A DNA stretch of 64,000 nucleotides, taken from CAWCPR01 sp963797475 (GTDB lineage: Bacteria > Chloroflexota > Anaerolineae > Anaerolineales > UBA4823). Location: contig CAWCPR010000019.1 in NCBI GenBank assembly GCA_963797475.1, positions 1 to 64,000 of the forward strand, in the 5' to 3' direction. The notes beneath the pieces are model-generated. The model was not told where the DNA came from and did not search any database. It worked only from the letters and a program-made list of their open reading frames with translations. The translations under genes and the position numbers were made by a program. Shown here one piece after another: positions 50,999 to 57,902 of this stretch. Every line of letters starts with the position of its first letter. The first letter of the stretch is position 1.

Positions 50999-51112
50999 AT
51001 TATATAAGACATTCATATCAATGCAAGTGACAAAAATAACAAATACTTATCATTTATCCTTATAACTATGTTATTTTTGTCACTTGGTTCGTAAATTCGT
51101 ATATGCTAGTAT
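50999..51112. promoter_or_regulatory. Divergent promoters framed by a 17-bp perfect inverted repeat
   Basis: AAGTGACAAAAATAACA (51025-51041) and its exact reverse complement (51069-51085) are separated by 27 bases. The left arm overlaps the -35 of the minus-strand promoter (TTGCAT 51026-51021, spacer 16, TATAAT 51004-50999). The right arm overlaps the -35 of the plus-strand promoter (TTGGTT 51084-51089, spacer 17, TAGTAT 51107-51112). This is a likely operator controlling the cytochrome gene and the LysR gene together. Confidence 0.75.
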
Positions 51113-51127
51113 GCACAATGAGACAAA

Positions 51128-52075
51128 ATGTCAGGCTTGAATACTCATCAAATTCACATCTTTCTAATAGCGGCTGAAACCTTGAATTTCACCCATACTG
51201 CTCAACAGTTGGAGATCACGCAACCCAGCATCAGCCAGCATATTCAGGCTTTGGAGGATCACTTTGGTCTTCCTTTATTTTCACGTTCGGGCAGGAACAT
51301 TGAACTCACCGATGCCGGGGCAGCTCTTATCCCCCTGGCCAGAGAATTCGTGTACCTCTCCACACATATTGATGAGATGATGGCTTCTCTGAAAGGCGAT
51401 ATTCATGGGCACTTGGTAGTGGGATGCAGTACTCCCACCGGCAGGTATATTCTGCCTAAGCTGCTGGCAGCTTTTCATCACCAGTTTCCCCAGGTTAAAG
51501 CAACCTGCATGGTTGCAACTCAATCACAAGCGCTCAAAATGTTAAGTGAAGGCAAAGTGCATCTCGCATTGGCCAGCGATCCGCCTTTGGTAGCGGATAT
51601 CGATTACCAAAAGGTCACGACCGAACACATTATCCTGATCGTGCATCCCGACCATCCATGGGCTAAAAGGAATTGTATAGATGTCGTGGACCTGGTTGAT
51701 GCAGATTACATCATGCCCGACGAAGGGTCAGACACCCACGCCGCAGTACGGGAAGCGCTCGCTGAAAAAGGCATTTCGATCTACCAGCTCAACACCCTGA
51801 TCTCATTAGGAAGCCTGGAAGCGATCGCGTTTTCAGTGCAGGAAGGTCTCGGTGTCGGATTCATACCGGAAATCATTGCCAGCCGTTTGGTGAAAAACAT
51901 GGTGGTTCCTGTGGATGTCCAGGGGTTGCAGATAAATCGCAATGTTTACATCGCTCGTAACACTCGCCGTCCGGCAACCGGCGCTCAAAGTGCATTTTGG
52001 AATGTGATTTTGAATCCTGAGAAAAAAATGCTTCCAACCTTAGGAGTTACTCGTATTACCGAAACAATAGGCTGA
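51128..52075 (+). CDS. LysR-family transcriptional regulator
   Basis: 315 residues. The N-terminal winged helix has HQIHIFLIAAETLNFTHTAQQLEITQPSISQHIQALEDHFGLPLFSRSGRNIELTDAGAAL, typical of LysR. The effector domain has GHLVVGCSTPTGRYILPKLLAAFHHQFPQVKATCMVA, GLGVGFIPEIIASRLV. It resembles CbbR/CysL-type members that sense small metabolites or redox state. It sits between the divergent 12-heme cytochrome and the octaheme operon, and so probably controls one or both. Effector unknown. Confidence 0.92.
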   Translation: MSGLNTHQIHIFLIAAETLNFTHTAQQLEITQPSISQHIQALEDHFGLPLFSRSGRNIELTDAGAALIPLAREFVYLSTHIDEMMASLKGDIHGHLVVGCSTPTGRYILPKLLAAFHHQFPQVKATCMVATQSQALKMLSEGKVHLALASDPPLVADIDYQKVTTEHIILIVHPDHPWAKRNCIDVVDLVDADYIMPDEGSDTHAAVREALAEKGISIYQLNTLISLGSLEAIAFSVQEGLGVGFIPEIIASRLVKNMVVPVDVQGLQINRNVYIARNTRRPATGAQSAFWNVILNPEKKMLPTLGVTRITETIG

Positions 52076-52176
52076 AAGATGAAATTATGGGTTACTTCTC
52101 AAATAATAGGTGGGCCTCTGAGTCCTCGGCTTATTGAGAAGGCGCAATTATTTAGTCTAACAACCGAGAGGAAACA

Positions 52177-53232
52177 ATGATGAATATTACAAAGGCAAAA
52201 AGAATCCTATGGTCAATGACCGCCGGGCTCGCAGTTGGACTCATCGGTATGGCGACCACTGTTGGGCTGGCGACGGCCGCGCCGCTCCAGCAGGCAGACC
52301 AGCCACAACCCACTTCTAACGAAGCCCAAGCCTGTTTCGCCTGTCACCCGAATATCGCTGATTCCTGGTCGGTCAGCCCACACGCTCATGCATTCGATGA
52401 CCCAACCTTTCAGGAACGCTGGCATGGCTTGGGAGACCCAGGGAATTGTCTGTTATGCCATACTACGAACTTTCAGGCGACGACCGGACAATACTCGGCC
52501 GAAGGTGTTTCTTGCGAAGCGTGCCATGGAAAAGTCGATCCAAACCACCCACCTGCGTCAGTGCCAATTCGAGCCGACACCGATTATTGCGGCACCTGCC
52601 ATACCACCACCTTGGGCGAGTGGCGCCTGACCGGCCACGCCACCGCGGATGTCGGCTGCACCGATTGTCACGATCCCCACAGCCAGAAGGCTTTATTCGA
52701 GGATCCCGACCAGATGTGCCTGAATTGTCACAAAGACAGCATGGGCCCCTACCTTGAAGACATGCACCTTCAAAAAGGCATTGGCTGTGTAGATTGCCAT
52801 GAATTGGTTATCCCACCAGAAACGCCTCCTGTGGATGGGATTGTACCAACCGGACATACTTTCACGATCACCCCAGCCACCTGTGTGGCCTGTCATACCG
52901 ACGCCCTGCATTCCGGCTTTTCGCTGCCCGGCTACGAAAATGGCGCCAAGGCTGCCAAAGGGGCAATCACAACAGCAGAAGAGAACAAAGTACAAAACAC
53001 CCAGGAAAAGATTGTCCAATCCCCGGATGAACAAATCCAATTACTTCAAAACCAGGTCCAGATGCTTTCCGCCTCGAATGCCAGCCGGAATATGACTGTA
53101 ATCTTCCAGGGCGGCGTCGTTGGGTTGGTGCTGGGTGGTTCAACAGCCTGGGTCGTATCCAGCAACATCCGTCGTGTCCGCCAGGAAGATGAGGAGGATG
53201 AGGAGGAGGATCATGAAGAAGAAGAAGAATAA
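52177..53232 (+). CDS. Octaheme c-type cytochrome with C-terminal membrane anchor
   Basis: 351 residues. A signal peptide (MTAGLAVGLIGMATTVGLATA) precedes eight CxxCH motifs: CFACH, CLLCH, CEACH, CGTCH, CTDCH, CLNCH, CVDCH and CVACH. A helical coiled-coil-like segment (EENKVQNTQEKIVQSPDEQIQLLQNQVQML) then leads to a membrane helix (VIFQGGVVGLVLGGSTAWVV) and an acidic cytoplasmic tail of Glu/Asp. This is the multiheme partner of an FeS/NrfD module, shuttling electrons at the outer membrane face. The next gene starts inside its last codons. Confidence 0.9.
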   Translation: MMNITKAKRILWSMTAGLAVGLIGMATTVGLATAAPLQQADQPQPTSNEAQACFACHPNIADSWSVSPHAHAFDDPTFQERWHGLGDPGNCLLCHTTNFQATTGQYSAEGVSCEACHGKVDPNHPPASVPIRADTDYCGTCHTTTLGEWRLTGHATADVGCTDCHDPHSQKALFEDPDQMCLNCHKDSMGPYLEDMHLQKGIGCVDCHELVIPPETPPVDGIVPTGHTFTITPATCVACHTDALHSGFSLPGYENGAKAAKGAITTAEENKVQNTQEKIVQSPDEQIQLLQNQVQMLSASNASRNMTVIFQGGVVGLVLGGSTAWVVSSNIRRVRQEDEEDEEEDHEEEEE

Positions 53233-54034
53233 CTCCCCCGCCATCATCGGCCGGCGAGACGTTTTAAAAATTACCGGCGCCACCGGAGCGGCCCTGGTAT
53301 TCACTCAAATGGTGACTACCGGTCCGCTGTCAACGGAGGCGGTGCAAGGCATTGGGCGCCAGACTCACGAATCGCAAGCCTCAGGCAACCACGAATGGCA
53401 TATGGTTATCGATCTATCCAAGTGCATCGGCTGCCATTATTGCCTTTGGGCTTGCCAGGCGACCAATGATGTCCCAAGCGATGAGATGCGCTGGAACATA
53501 GGGTTTGCCGAAACGACAGAAAACGGCGTGGATTTTTTCATGACCCGGCCTTGCCTGCATTGTCAACAAGCTCCATGTGTAAAAGTCTGCCCGGTAGGAG
53601 CCACCTGGGTGCGCGAGGACGGCGTCGTGGCCATGGATTACAGCCGCTGCATCGGCTGCCGCTATTGTGAGGTAGCCTGTCCCTATGATGTCCGCAGGTT
53701 CAATTGGAAAGTATCCCAGGATCCGAACCCGTACCAGCCCACCTGGGGGACAGCAGAGGTTGACCGGCGGCCGCGGGGTGTGGTCGAAAAATGCACCTTC
53801 TGTGTCCAGCGAATCGACCGCGGGCTGGCCCAGGGTCTGACCCCTGGAGTAGACCCACAGGCCACCCCGGCTTGCGTCAACGTATGTCCGGTCAATGCAC
53901 GCGTTTTCGGAGACATTCGCGATGAAACAAGCCCGGTTTCCCAATACCTGGCAGAACACGATACCTTTCGATTGCGTGAAGATTTCGGCACCGAGCCTAA
54001 AGTTCATTATGTAAGGCCGGAGAAGGAGGCTTGA
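53213..54034 (+). CDS. Tat-exported four-cluster ferredoxin subunit (NrfC/PsrB-like)
   Basis: About 273 residues. The start ATG 53213 has GAGGAGG upstream and overlaps the preceding gene. The Tat signal is GRRDVLKITGATGAALVF. Four Fe-S sites follow the PsrB/NrfC pattern: CIGCHYCLWACQAT, CLHCQQAPCVKVCPVGATW, CIGCRYCEVACPYDVRRF, and CTFCVQRIDRG with CVNVCPVNARVFGD. It carries electrons between the octaheme cytochrome and the NrfD-like quinone-reactive subunit encoded next. There is no catalytic molybdoenzyme beside it, so it probably forms a quinol-oxidising or quinone-reducing module. Confidence 0.92.
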   Translation: MKKKKNNSPAIIGRRDVLKITGATGAALVFTQMVTTGPLSTEAVQGIGRQTHESQASGNHEWHMVIDLSKCIGCHYCLWACQATNDVPSDEMRWNIGFAETTENGVDFFMTRPCLHCQQAPCVKVCPVGATWVREDGVVAMDYSRCIGCRYCEVACPYDVRRFNWKVSQDPNPYQPTWGTAEVDRRPRGVVEKCTFCVQRIDRGLAQGLTPGVDPQATPACVNVCPVNARVFGDIRDETSPVSQYLAEHDTFRLREDFGTEPKVHYVRPEKEA

Positions 54035-54035
54035 G

Positions 54036-55274
54036 ATGGCAGCAACAGAAATGACCATGATGAAAAAGCCTGGAATCACCTCTTTCACCCTGTGGATATC
54101 CGCCTTAGTCATAATGATCTTGATCGGATTCGTGGGCATCGCCAACGTCCTGATGAACGGTTTGCAGGTAACCGGCCTTTCCGATCGAGTGCCCTGGGGG
54201 CTATGGATCACCCAGGATCTTTCATCGATTGGCCTGGGGGCCGGCGCATTCACCTTCTCCGCCATCGTGTATCTCTTTCGCGTAAAGAGATTCGAACCTT
54301 TAGCCCGTGTGGCTGTATTTATCGGGTTCCTGGGTTATACCTCTGCGATGCTGGCCCTGGCCATGGATATCGGTCGCCCGGACCGTTTCTGGCATCCACT
54401 GGTTTTCTGGAACGTGCACTCTGTCCTTTGGGAAATCACCTGGTGCGTCATCTTGTATTCCACCGTATTGGGTCTTGAATTCCTTCCAATCCTGTTCTCC
54501 AGCCATTTTTTCAGCCGTTGGCCCTGGCTGGCAAGAGCGGGCGAAATTCTCCATCGTGGAGCGCCGGTCATGGCGGTGATCGGTATGGGCCTATCCATGC
54601 TGCACCAATCCTCGCTTGGAGCCACTTATGGCGTGCTTTCCGGACGAGCCATCTGGTTCAAACCATCCATGCCCGTGATGTTCATTATCTCCGCGGTGGC
54701 CGGCGGCGTTTCCTTGACTTTGCTGGCGACGTTGATTACCGAGAAATTAACCAACCGCCGTCTAATCAGCCCAGAGCTCAAGCGCGAAGTCGCCCGCTTT
54801 GCCGGCTTTACCCTGATGGCCTACCTGTATCTTAAATTATGGGACTGGGCAGCCACTTCTTATTACAGCCATGCTCCAGGAACTGCCAGCGCGCTGGCCC
54901 GCCTTCAAGCTACAACCCCTTATACACAGACTTTCTGGTGGATCGAGATCATTCTCGGCGGTATTATCCCAGCAGTTATCCTGCTTTATCCAACCTTGCG
55001 ACGCAACGATCGGGCTTTGATGTTGGGCCTGGGTTTGATCGTTATGGCTGTAGTCGTCAACCGCTGGAATGTAACCTTGTCCGGACTGGTTGTCCCCCCC
55101 GATTGGTCCCCAGGAGTCTTGGGAGGCATCGTAGCGGCGTCCTACTTCCCCTCCTGGACAGAAGTCGCCGTTTCCACCGGTATCCTGGGATATGGCTTGT
55201 TGGCCTTCACCCTGGGAGCAAAATTTTTACCACTCTTCAGCCGGGGTCATTCCCATGCGAAGGCGGGCGATTAA
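54036..55274 (+). CDS. nrfD: NrfD/PsrC-type membrane subunit
   Basis: 412 residues with about ten membrane helices. GLSDRVPWGLWITQDLSSIGLGAGAFTFSAIVYLFR is the NrfD first-helix signature, FLGYTSAMLALAMDIGRPDRFWHPLVFWNVHSVLWEITWCVILY the following helices, and GMGLSMLHQSSLGATYGVL the later quinone-site region. The protein exchanges electrons with membrane quinones and passes them to the FeS subunit. AAGGAGGC lies just before its ATG. It is the last gene of the octaheme operon and is followed by a strong terminator. Confidence 0.93.
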   Translation: MAATEMTMMKKPGITSFTLWISALVIMILIGFVGIANVLMNGLQVTGLSDRVPWGLWITQDLSSIGLGAGAFTFSAIVYLFRVKRFEPLARVAVFIGFLGYTSAMLALAMDIGRPDRFWHPLVFWNVHSVLWEITWCVILYSTVLGLEFLPILFSSHFFSRWPWLARAGEILHRGAPVMAVIGMGLSMLHQSSLGATYGVLSGRAIWFKPSMPVMFIISAVAGGVSLTLLATLITEKLTNRRLISPELKREVARFAGFTLMAYLYLKLWDWAATSYYSHAPGTASALARLQATTPYTQTFWWIEIILGGIIPAVILLYPTLRRNDRALMLGLGLIVMAVVVNRWNVTLSGLVVPPDWSPGVLGGIVAASYFPSWTEVAVSTGILGYGLLAFTLGAKFLPLFSRGHSHAKAGD

Positions 55275-55321
55275 CCGGGTCTGTATATTTCAGATTTGAC
55301 CGGTACACCGAAATTATAAAT

Positions 55322-55357
55322 CCGCGGTGAGAAAAATTCTCACCGCGGTATTTATTT
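55322..55357 (+). terminator. Terminator after the NrfD operon
   Basis: A perfect 12-bp stem (CCGCGGTGAGAA, 55322-55333, with 55337-55348) has a three-base loop and is followed by TATTTATTT. Confidence 0.85.
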
Positions 55358-55402
55358 GTGATAATCGTGATTAATCACAAATCCAAATGTGACAAATGAC
55401 AC
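55354..55402 (+). promoter_or_regulatory. Operator-like dyad upstream of the arsR-type gene
   Basis: ATTTGTGAT (55354-55362) and ATCACAAAT (55374-55382) form a perfect 9-bp inverted repeat, CRP/FNR-like in sequence though with an 11-base spacer. GTGACAAATGACAC (55389-55402) next to it resembles the arm of the repeat at 51025-51041. Confidence 0.5.
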
Positions 55403-55481
55403 TAACTGATTCCGATAGCAAGAATTAACATCTATACAAATCAATATATGTATTTATGTGAATAAGGTCAAGGATAACCGA

Positions 55482-55838
55482 ATGATGTTTAACTCTGAGA
55501 GCTCCTCCCTTTCCAATGAAGTCACCCAACTCCACGCTGACATCTGCTCTGCGCTGGCAGACCCGCGACGCATCCTGATTCTGTACACGCTGGCAGAAAA
55601 ACCGCGGAATGTCGGTGATCTGGCAATAGAGGTTGGCACAAGCCAGCCAGCGACTTCCCGTCATTTGAAAATCTTACGTGAGCGTGGGTTAGTAAAAGCA
55701 GTCCGCCAGGGCGCGAGTGTCGAGTATAACCTGGCAGATCACCGCTTGATTGACGCCTTAGATCTCCTTCGCAGCGTATTGCGCGATCGGCTGGCCTACC
55801 GGGCCAGCCTGATTGAAGACGAGTTGAATGCGGGGTAA
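55482..55838 (+). CDS. ArsR-family transcriptional regulator
   Basis: About 118 residues. ALADPRRILILYTLAEKPRNVGDLAIEVGTSQPATSRHLKILRERGLVKAVRQGASVEYNLADHRLIDALDLL is the full ArsR/SmtB winged helix. Only one Cys is present (ADICSALADP), so neither the metal-binding CVC nor the two-Cys persulfide sensor of BigR/SqrR is complete. ATG 55482 follows AAGG at a good distance. It heads an operon with a triheme cytochrome, YeeE-like proteins and a molybdoenzyme, and probably regulates it in response to sulfur or redox signals (inference). Confidence 0.9.
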   Translation: MMFNSESSSLSNEVTQLHADICSALADPRRILILYTLAEKPRNVGDLAIEVGTSQPATSRHLKILRERGLVKAVRQGASVEYNLADHRLIDALDLLRSVLRDRLAYRASLIEDELNAG

Positions 55839-55868
55839 ACGAAATAATTCCTGTTTAAGGAGGAATCG

Positions 55869-56783
55869 ATGCCTTTTCGCAAATACAGCTTCCTCATTCC
55901 CATCTTGCTCGGCGTAATCATACTCGTTGGGCTGGTCATTTTCTGGCCGGCCGCAAGCGCCAGCGCTCAATGTGGATCTCAAGCCTCATCCTGTAAAAAT
56001 TGCCACGAAGTCCAGAGCCTGGATCCGGTTAATAACGACGAAACCGGTTGGCACCAAAGCCATGCTTTTGGTGATTTTTGCTATATCTGCCACGGCGGCA
56101 ACAACCAGAGCATGGATAAGGACACTGCCCACACCGGGATGGTTCCACCGCTTTCGGACGTAAAAGCAGCCTGCCAGAGCTGCCATCCGAATGATTTGAT
56201 GGATCGATCCCAGGTGTATGCAACTGCCTTAGGCGTCGAGATCGGCGCTGGCGGCGGAGCTGCGCCTGACAGCGGTTCGAGCTCGAATGGCGGCTCAAGC
56301 GCGAGCAGCGATACTTCTTCCTCGAGCGAGCAGCCAGCGGAGTCTGCTCCGGCAGGCCTGGTCGTGGATCAATCGGACGTGATCGATTACAACCTGAGGT
56401 ATGCGGGCAAAACCCCGGTCAATTGGGGCAATATCATCCTGGCTGGCCTGATCGGCAGTATTGTTTTGGGCGGCAGCTCGTTCGTCTATTTGAACGAACG
56501 CAAGCTGCGCGGCGTTCCCACCAAACCGGCCGCAAAACCCAAGAAATCCGCACAGCCTTTGTTGGAGATCGAAGGGTATTCACCCGAGGTCGTCGCATTG
56601 CTTCCCAAACTCAGCCAACTCAACCCGCTTGGCCTGCATGCCCTGAGACGCCTCCTGGAGAATCCCGACGAAGCTTCCGAGCTGCTGCACAGTCTGTCCC
56701 GTCTGGATCCCGAGCTCGTCCGTCGAATTCGCACGCTTGATCGAGAATCTCGCGCCCTGCTTCTGGCGCTGTCCGGAGATTAA
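55869..56783 (+). CDS. Membrane-anchored triheme cytochrome c
   Basis: 304 residues. A signal-anchor (FLIPILLGVIILVGLVIFWPAA) precedes three CxxCH motifs (CKNCH, CYICH, CQSCH) within about 90 residues. A Gly/Ser-rich linker follows, then a second membrane helix (WGNIILAGLIGSIVLGGSSFVYL) and a cytoplasmic helical domain of about 80 residues (LEIEGYSPEVVALLPKLSQLNPLGLHALRRLLENPDEASELLHSL). An unusual architecture: hemes outside and a helical repeat-like domain inside. AAGGAGGAATCG precedes the ATG. Confidence 0.82.
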   Translation: MPFRKYSFLIPILLGVIILVGLVIFWPAASASAQCGSQASSCKNCHEVQSLDPVNNDETGWHQSHAFGDFCYICHGGNNQSMDKDTAHTGMVPPLSDVKAACQSCHPNDLMDRSQVYATALGVEIGAGGGAAPDSGSSSNGGSSASSDTSSSSEQPAESAPAGLVVDQSDVIDYNLRYAGKTPVNWGNIILAGLIGSIVLGGSSFVYLNERKLRGVPTKPAAKPKKSAQPLLEIEGYSPEVVALLPKLSQLNPLGLHALRRLLENPDEASELLHSLSRLDPELVRRIRTLDRESRALLLALSGD

Positions 56784-56800
56784 TTAAAGGGAGAGTTTAT

Positions 56801-57334
56801 ATGAACTGGCTAAAAAATCAATTTACAAAAGAATTATGGTCGCCATACGCCGCCGGCATCCTGCTGGGGGTGGTAGGGGTTCTAGCGGTCTGGTTGAGCG
56901 ACAGTTTGCTCGGAGCATCTGGCGCGTTTGAAAATATCGCCGGCATGATTGGCAAAACCGTTGCCCCGAAACTTTTCGACAACCTGTACTTCAATTTCAT
57001 CATGCCGCCTCAAATTTCCTGGGGCGTCGTGCTGTTGGTAGGCGTCTTTTTCGGCGGCATGCTCGGCGCCTTTTCCAGCGGCACGTTCAAAATCTCCTTC
57101 AATAGTGACCCTCAATGGAAGAAAATCTTTGGCCCGCAAACATGGAAGCGCTGGGGGCTGGCTTTCGTCGGCGCAATCATCCTGGAATACGGGGCAGGGA
57201 TCGCCGGCGGCTGTACCAGTGGGCTGGCGATTTCGGGGGGGATGCTCCTGGCGCCCGCAGCCTATTTGTTTATCGCCGCAATGTTCGCTTCAGGCATCGT
57301 TACGGCGCTGGTTGTCTATCGCAAGAGGTACTAA
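56801..57334 (+). CDS. YeeE/YedE-family membrane protein (first half transporter)
   Basis: 177 residues with about five membrane helices. The family motif GAGIAGGCTSGLAISGG, with its conserved Cys, is near residues 130-146, and the N-terminus FTKELWSPYAAGILLGVVGVLAVWLSDSLLGASGAF is typical. In full-length YeeE, two homologous halves with conserved cysteines pass thiosulfate across the membrane. Here the halves are separate adjacent genes, three bases apart. With a PhsA/PsrA-like enzyme downstream, thiosulfate or polysulfide uptake is a reasonable role. Confidence 0.88.
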   Translation: MNWLKNQFTKELWSPYAAGILLGVVGVLAVWLSDSLLGASGAFENIAGMIGKTVAPKLFDNLYFNFIMPPQISWGVVLLVGVFFGGMLGAFSSGTFKISFNSDPQWKKIFGPQTWKRWGLAFVGAIILEYGAGIAGGCTSGLAISGGMLLAPAAYLFIAAMFASGIVTALVVYRKRY

Positions 57335-57337
57335 ACC

Positions 57338-57890
57338 ATGAACTACATCATCGCTTTGATTTTAGGAGTTTTCTTTGGCTTTTCTCTCAATAAAGCCGGG
57401 CTGACCCGCTATAACAAGATCGTGAATGTATTTCGCTTCACGGATATGGCTGTACTTAAATTCATGATGACCGCTCTGGTCGTCTCGATGGCAGGCCTCT
57501 ACATCCTGCGCGGCCTGGGAGCGATCACCTTCCCCAACGTTCCAGCAACGTACATCGCCGGGAACTTGATTGGCGGGTTGATATTCGGCGTCGGCATGGC
57601 CTTAACCGGTTACTGACCGGGCACATGCGCCGCCGGGAGCGGCGAAGGCAAGCTTGATTATCTTATCCCCGGGATCCTGGGATCTCTTAACCGGCGCGGT
57701 GATCTTCGGCCTCACCTACCAGCAGGTGTATCCTCAAATATCGGCGATCGCCAAATTGGGTAATGTGGTGATGCCTGACCTCTGGAATCTCAACCCCTAC
57801 CTGTTCGTCCTGTTATTCGCATTGATCACGGTCTTTTTGTTCTATCTGATCGATCGCAGCGGCTTATATCGCAAGAAAGAAACTGAGTAA
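57338..57890 (+). pseudogene. YeeE/YedE-family membrane protein (second half), disrupted by TGA and frameshift
   Basis: MNYIIALILGVFFGFSLNKAGLTRYNKI to GVGMALTGY is followed by TGA (57614-57616) and then PGTCAAGSGEGKLDYLIPGILG in the same frame. Homologues read GYCPGT, so the TGA replaces the conserved Cys codon. About 65 bases on, between 57680 and 57686, the frame shifts by one to LLTGAVIFGLTYQQVYPQI, ending at 57890. With both corrected the protein has about 183 residues. A 6-bp stem with a CGGGA loop (57628-57644) lies at a distance compatible with a bacterial SECIS, but the frameshift argues for decay or assembly error. A TTG at 57654 could restart only the last 78 residues. Confidence 0.75.
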
Positions 57891-57902
57891 AAAAAGGTAC
57901 GA

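Noticed and set aside
57654..57890. Independent small membrane protein starting at TTG 57654
   Set aside because: Its sequence (LLTGAVIFGLTYQQVYPQI) is the expected continuation of the disrupted YeeE half, and it begins in the middle of a conserved segment without a ribosome-binding site.
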